Below are positions 60,333 to 64,000 of a DNA stretch of 64,000 bases, piece by piece. The notes under the pieces are model-generated. The model made no database searches. It was not told the DNA's origin and saw only the letters and a list, made by a program, of their open reading frames with translations. The DNA is from Pseudomonas gingeri (GTDB lineage: Bacteria > Pseudomonadota > Gammaproteobacteria > Pseudomonadales > Pseudomonadaceae), in the NCBI RefSeq assembly GCF_013386165.1, contig NZ_JACAOS010000003.1, positions 62,001-126,000 on the forward strand. Reading direction: 5' to 3'. The stretch's first letter is position 1, and every line of letters begins with the position of its first letter. The position numbers and the translations under genes are program-made.

Positions 60333-61958
60333 TCAGAAGATGTAATCGGTGGTCAGGAACGTCGACTCGCGGTTACGGATGATCTCGCTGATCAGCGCCT
60401 TGTTGCTGTCCTGGAACTTGGTGGCCACCAGGGTGCGGATCGAGAATACCCGCAGCGCATCGTGCACCGAGAGTGTGCCTTCGGCCGAATTCTTGCGCCC
60501 GTTGAACGGGTAGGTGTCCGGGCCGCGCTGGCACTGGGCATTGATATTGATCCGCCCGACCTGGTTGGCGAAGGTGTCGACCAGATGGCCGACCTGGGCG
60601 GGGTCGGTGCCGAAAATACTCAACTGCTGGCCGAAGTCGGACTCGAGCACGTAGTCGATCACGGTTTCCAGATCACGGTAGGGCACGATGGGCACCACCG
60701 GGCCGAACTGCTCTTCCTGGTACACACGCATGCTGGCATTCACCGGGTACAGCACCGCCGGGTAGAAGAACGAGGCGCGGGTCTGGCCGCCGTTGGCGTT
60801 GATCACCGCCGCGCCCTTGCCCTGGGCATCGGCCACCAGGGCCTTGAGGTAGTCGATCTTGCCGGCTTCCGGCAGGGGCGTCAGCGACACGCCGTTGTCC
60901 CAGGGCATACCCGGCACCAGGCTTTGCACCTTGCGGTTGAATTTCTCGATAAAACCTTCGACCACGTCTTCATGAACGAAGAGGATCTTCAACGCCGTGC
61001 AGCGCTGACCGTTGAAGGACAACGAACCGGTGACGCACTCGTTGACCGCGTTGTCCAGGTCGACCTCGGGCAGCACGATGGCCGGATTTTTCGCATCCAG
61101 GCCCAGGGCGGCGCGTAGGCGGTGTGGCTTGGGATGGAGTTTCTTCAGGTCGCTGGCGGCCTTGTTGGTGCCGATAAAGGCGAAGATATCGATCTTGCCG
61201 CTGGCCATCAGCGCGCTGACGGTTTCTCGACCGCTGCCATAGATCACGTTGATCACCCCGGCCGGGAAGCTGTCGCGGAAGGCTTCCAGCAGTGGACGGA
61301 TCAGCAGCACGCCCAGCTTGGCGGGCTTGAACACCACGGTGTTGCCCATGATCAGGGCCGGGATCAGGGTGGTGAAGGTTTCGTTCAGCGGGTAGTTATA
61401 GGGCCCCATGCACAGCGCCACGCCCATGGGGACGCGGCGGATCTGGCCGAGGGTGTCCTGCTCCAGTTCGAAGCGGCTGGAGCGGCGGTCGAGCTCCTTC
61501 AAGGCATTGATGGTGTCGACGATGTAGTCGCAGGTGCGGTCGAATTCCTTCTCGGAGTCCTTGAGGTTCTTGCCGATCTCCCACATCAGCAACTTGACCA
61601 CGGCCTCGCGCTGCTCGCGCATGCGACGCAGGAAGGCTTCGACATGCTGGATGCGCTCGGCCACGCGCATTGTCGGCCATTCGCCCTGGCCACGGTCATA
61701 GGCGCGAACTGCCGCGTCGAGGGCGGTGAGGGCGGTCTCGGCATCCAGCAGCGGGGTGCTGCCGAGGATCACTTGCTCATCGCCGCCTGCGGTGGCGAGG
61801 TACACCGGACTGCGGACCTGGGCCAACGGGCCGTCCCAGGTGCGCAGTGTGCCGTTGACCAGGTATTCGCGTTGTTCCAGCTGGCCTTCGAAGCGATATT
61901 TTTCCGGGATGTCCGCGGCGGCGGGAAACAGTGAGTCGAGCAGCTTCTGGTCGGTCAT
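60333..61958 (-). CDS. gapN: GapN-type NADP-dependent glyceraldehyde-3-phosphate dehydrogenase
   Basis: This 541-residue aldehyde dehydrogenase resembles the non-phosphorylating, NADP-dependent GAPDH group. It has GPYNYPLNETFTTLIPAL, FIGTNKAASDLKKLHPKPHR and the catalytic Cys in FNGQRCTALK. It would oxidise glyceraldehyde-3-phosphate to 3-phosphoglycerate with NADPH formation. ATG 61958 begins MTDQKLLDSLFPAA. It stands alone. The substrate is inferred from family resemblance; another aldehyde is possible. Confidence 0.85.
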   Translation of the reverse strand: MTDQKLLDSLFPAAADIPEKYRFEGQLEQREYLVNGTLRTWDGPLAQVRSPVYLATAGGDEQVILGSTPLLDAETALTALDAAVRAYDRGQGEWPTMRVAERIQHVEAFLRRMREQREAVVKLLMWEIGKNLKDSEKEFDRTCDYIVDTINALKELDRRSSRFELEQDTLGQIRRVPMGVALCMGPYNYPLNETFTTLIPALIMGNTVVFKPAKLGVLLIRPLLEAFRDSFPAGVINVIYGSGRETVSALMASGKIDIFAFIGTNKAASDLKKLHPKPHRLRAALGLDAKNPAIVLPEVDLDNAVNECVTGSLSFNGQRCTALKILFVHEDVVEGFIEKFNRKVQSLVPGMPWDNGVSLTPLPEAGKIDYLKALVADAQGKGAAVINANGGQTRASFFYPAVLYPVNASMRVYQEEQFGPVVPIVPYRDLETVIDYVLESDFGQQLSIFGTDPAQVGHLVDTFANQVGRININAQCQRGPDTYPFNGRKNSAEGTLSVHDALRVFSIRTLVATKFQDSNKALISEIIRNRESTFLTTDYIF

Positions 61959-62136
61959 GGGGCGATCACCCTGTCTGATGGAAAGGACGCTGAAACGCTT
62001 CAGTGCTTGAGCCTGTTTTATCACGAAACAGCTTAGTCGCGTCCAGCGCAAACGGCAGGCTGGCGTACCGGCGGTTGAAGCGCATCGGTGCTGGCCGCAG
62101 AATGACGCTCATTTTTCATTTTCAAGGCGACCTTTC

Positions 62137-62766
62137 ATGACGCTGGCAACGTTGCTTTTGTTCCTGATCAGCTCGGCGGCCATCATCGCCATGCCTGGCC
62201 CGACGGTGCTGCTGGCTTTGCACAATGGTTCCAACCACGGCGTGCGAGCGGCGGCCTGGGGCATGGGCGGGGCGGTGTTGGCCGATGCGTTGCTGGTGAC
62301 GGCGGTGGCCTGTGGCCTGGGGATTTTGTTGCAGGCCAGTGAGACGCTGTTCCAGGCGGTGAAGTGGCTGGGGGCGGCGTATCTGGTCTGGCTGGGCTGG
62401 AAAATGCTGCGTTCGACCGGGACGCTTGTTGAGTTGCCGGTTCCGCAGGGTTCGAATCGTTCCATCGGTTTGTTCATGCGCTGTTTCGTGGTGGCGCTGA
62501 CCAACCCCAAGGCGCTGCTGTTCATGTCGGCGTTCCTGCCGCAATTTATCGACAGTACGCAACCGCAGTTGCCGCAATATGCGCTGCTGGCCGTGGTGAT
62601 GACGTTGCTTAATGTCAGCATCATGCTGTTTTACGCGCTGTGCGGTGCACGCTTGTTGAGTCGCTTGCAGGGCGGGCACCTGCGGGCGTTCAACCGGGTG
62701 AGCGGAGGGCTGCTGATGACCTTGGGCGGGGTGTTGGCGTTTTATCGGCGCGGTACCGCGAGCTGA
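62137..62766 (+). CDS. LysE-family amino acid exporter
   Basis: This 209-residue inner-membrane protein of the LysE/RhtB family has about six hydrophobic helices and the N-terminal family motif MPGPTVLLALHNGSNHG, plus FVVALTNPKALLFMSAFLPQF. It would export an amino acid or related metabolite. The ATG at 62137 follows AAGGCGA by 7 nt. It is divergent from the gapN-type gene. Its 3' end overlaps the end of a small minus-strand gene by 25 bp. Confidence 0.93.
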   Translation: MTLATLLLFLISSAAIIAMPGPTVLLALHNGSNHGVRAAAWGMGGAVLADALLVTAVACGLGILLQASETLFQAVKWLGAAYLVWLGWKMLRSTGTLVELPVPQGSNRSIGLFMRCFVVALTNPKALLFMSAFLPQFIDSTQPQLPQYALLAVVMTLLNVSIMLFYALCGARLLSRLQGGHLRAFNRVSGGLLMTLGGVLAFYRRGTAS

Positions 62767-63035
62767 TGCTGCTTCTGCTGCTTCAGGGGGGGCGCGGTAT
62801 TGTCGAAGGCCGTCTCAGGGTTGAGACCATATTGTGTTAGGGTTTCGAACAGTTCTTTTTTTGAGATGTGGCGTGTATTGTTGTTTTTCATTACGCTTAA
62901 TGCTGTGGTCAGCGAAGGGGTTGCTGTTTTTGAAACTCCATTTTCTGAGGTTGCCAAGTCTTTGAAATGGAAGTTTAGTATTTCGTAGTTGTGTATGCTT
63001 AGATGCGTTTTTTCACCCTCTGGCGCGTTGTTCAA
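62742..63035 (-). CDS. Small hypothetical protein, TTG start coupled to upstream small gene
   Basis: I do not recognise this 97-residue protein. It starts at TTG 63035, which overlaps the TGA stop of the small upstream frame (TTGA), and has no good ribosome site of its own, consistent with translational coupling. It is hydrophilic, Asn/Lys/Thr-rich in the middle (MKNNNTRHISKKELFETL) and basic at the C terminus. Base use is more AT-rich than in neighbouring genes. It overlaps the LysE gene 3' end by 25 bp. Reality is likely but not certain. Confidence 0.6.
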   Translation of the reverse strand: MNNAPEGEKTHLSIHNYEILNFHFKDLATSENGVSKTATPSLTTALSVMKNNNTRHISKKELFETLTQYGLNPETAFDNTAPPLKQQKQHQLAVPRR

Positions 63036-63254
63036 TGCAAAAGCTGTTTCGCTTTTCGCTGGGTAATTTTTGCCATGGCTTGTTGTTTGTCCTTCATTTG
63101 TGTTCTCTTCGTTCGTGAGTGCGTTACCGCCCGAATCGCCGCTTCAGCCGCTCCCGCCAACACGTCTGCCTTGGCCGCCAGATCCGCCACTGTTGGTTTG
63201 AGGGCTTCTGTCGAAGCCAGATTAATTTTTGTAGAGACTATCGATATTGTTCAT
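63032..63254 (-). pseudogene. Small gene with apparent one-base frameshift
   Basis: ATG 63254 has GGAG 7-9 nt upstream and opens MNNIDSLYKN, then stops in a run of five A (63226-63230 on this strand). Removing one A joins this start to a good helical, Ala/Lys/Thr-rich reading frame (...NLASTEALKPTVADLAAKAD...) that continues to TGA 63032, for a 73-residue protein. That stop overlaps the TTG of the next gene. It is either an inactivating frameshift, phase variation, or a sequencing error in the homopolymer. The family is not recognised. Confidence 0.5.
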
Positions 63255-63380
63255 GTTGTTCTCCATTGGAAATTAACAGTTGAACCACTTGATAGAGCAG
63301 TGGTGTCAATAGCTATAGTTCCTGAAGAGCAGGTATGGCAACTTAAAAGTTGTTCGTTTGTAGGAGTTGTCTTAGCCTGA

Positions 63381-63931
63381 TTTTGGCTAGATAAATTAAG
63401 TTTTTTCACATCAGGTGAAGCAGAGCTTATTGATTGAGTTTTCTGTAGAAAATGTCATTCAATATAGATGGATTGCTTTAAAAAATTAGACGACGAACGG
63501 TACGCACCGGGAGCATATGCAGGGCAAAGTGATTTATTGATATGACTTTAAGAAATGCTATTGGCGCTGTGCGCAGGCCCGGTCATCGACGGTCGGAGGA
63601 AGGAAAGCACCGCTTCTGATGTGTCGAGCGGGCTTGCCGTAATGCCAGTCAGTTAAGAAAATTTGAAGCCGAGCGCGGTCCTGTGGCGAGCAGGCTTGCC
63701 CGCGCTGGGCTGCGAAGCGGCCCCAAAACCAGTGATCGTGATGTGTCAGGTAGAACACGATGATAGATTTTGCGACTGCTTCGTAGCCGAGCGCGGGCAA
63801 GCCCGCTCGCCACAAGTCTCGGCCAGGCTTGAGATGGTTCTTAACTGACTGGCATTGGGGCTTGCCACAGTTACGTGCTCGGCATAAATGGGCTTGAGTG
63901 ACTGGTACCAGGGCTTGCCCGCTCGTCACAG
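63381..63931. other. Non-coding end region dominated by REP sequences
   Basis: This stretch holds an AT-rich part (63381-63600) with no gene I trust, then the REP inverted structures listed separately. Open frames across the REP part are short, antisense or low-complexity and are not supported. Confidence 0.55.
63641..63856. repeat. REP inverted pair nested in a 19-bp inverted repeat
   Basis: AATGCCAGTCAGTTAAGAA (63641-63659) is exactly inverted at 63838-63856. Inside it, GTGGCGAGCAGGCTTGCCCG near 63683 and CGGGCAAGCCCGCTCGCCAC near 63795 form a near-perfect REP doublet. Further REP-like pieces lie at about 63621 and 63909. Confidence 0.75.
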
Positions 63932-64000
63932 TCAGACCTTCGGATCCTCATGGGGCAGCGGCCGCGCATACTCAGGCTTGAGCTTGCCATCCTTGTCCAG
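63932..64000 (-). CDS. 3' end of a gene cut by the window edge
   Basis: Read on the minus strand from base 64000, 22 in-frame codons (LDKDGKLKPEYARPLP...) end at TGA 63932-63934. The clean, codon-typical, Pro/Lys-rich tail that stops just before REP DNA looks like the C terminus of a real protein whose start lies beyond the window. The product cannot be named from 22 residues. Confidence 0.6.
   Translation of the reverse strand: MDKDGKLKPEYARPLPHEDPKV

Noticed and set aside
63003..63380. Plus-strand open frame of 125 codons
   Set aside because: Antisense to the coupled small-gene pair, which has better start signals; Cys/Phe-rich translation without family resemblance.

Overview
The window reads as a chromosomal segment of a fluorescens-group Pseudomonas. 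The support is high-GC coding DNA, several REP/REPIN-type palindromes, a complete pseudomonad-style inositol cluster, and ordinary Pseudomonas housekeeping and efflux genes. It begins inside one gene and ends inside another, both on the minus strand.

1-13.5 kb, lipopeptide locus. A minus-strand operon runs right to left: a membrane fatty-acid desaturase, an NRPS that starts with a fatty acyl-AMP ligase (FAAL-ACP-C-A-PCP; A-domain code reads as Ser), and a second NRPS (C-A-PCP-C-A..., first A-domain code closest to Gly) that leaves the window at base 1. The expected product begins acyl-Ser-Gly-X, possibly with an unsaturated acyl chain. A divergent amidase-signature hydrolase lies beside it.

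13.5-26.5 kb, type I secretion island. Plus-strand genes encode an ABC exporter with an inactive C39-like domain, an HlyD adaptor, an AT-rich four-helix membrane protein of unknown role, a 1953-residue repeat protein ending in a matrixin-like zinc protease domain, a TPST-like PAPS sulfotransferase and a TolC protein. A strong terminator follows. Exporter, adaptor, TolC, sulfotransferase and secreted protein together resemble the Xanthomonas Rax system in plan, but the substrate is a giant protein. I consider this the most interesting part of the window.

26.5-29.3 kb: a small exported protein, a DyP-type peroxidase, a small hypothetical protein and the RpiR-family inositol regulator. 29.6-43.4 kb: the inositol catabolism genes iolC(J)-E-B-A-I-D-G-H and a sugar ABC transporter (binding protein, ATPase, permease). 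GGAA-N6-TTCC operators precede iolC and the transporter genes, and a terminator closes the cluster.

43.5-64 kb: a family 9 glycosyltransferase, a chemoreceptor, a DUF1460 amidase-like lipoprotein, a molbindin, a histidine kinase/response regulator pair, a divergent second response regulator with an RND efflux operon, a small hypothetical protein, a PatB/MalY-type C-S lyase, a Cache-GGDEF diguanylate cyclase, a GapN-type NADP-dependent aldehyde dehydrogenase, a LysE exporter, a two-gene small-ORF unit with an apparent frameshift, REP repeats, and the 3' end of a gene cut by the window edge.
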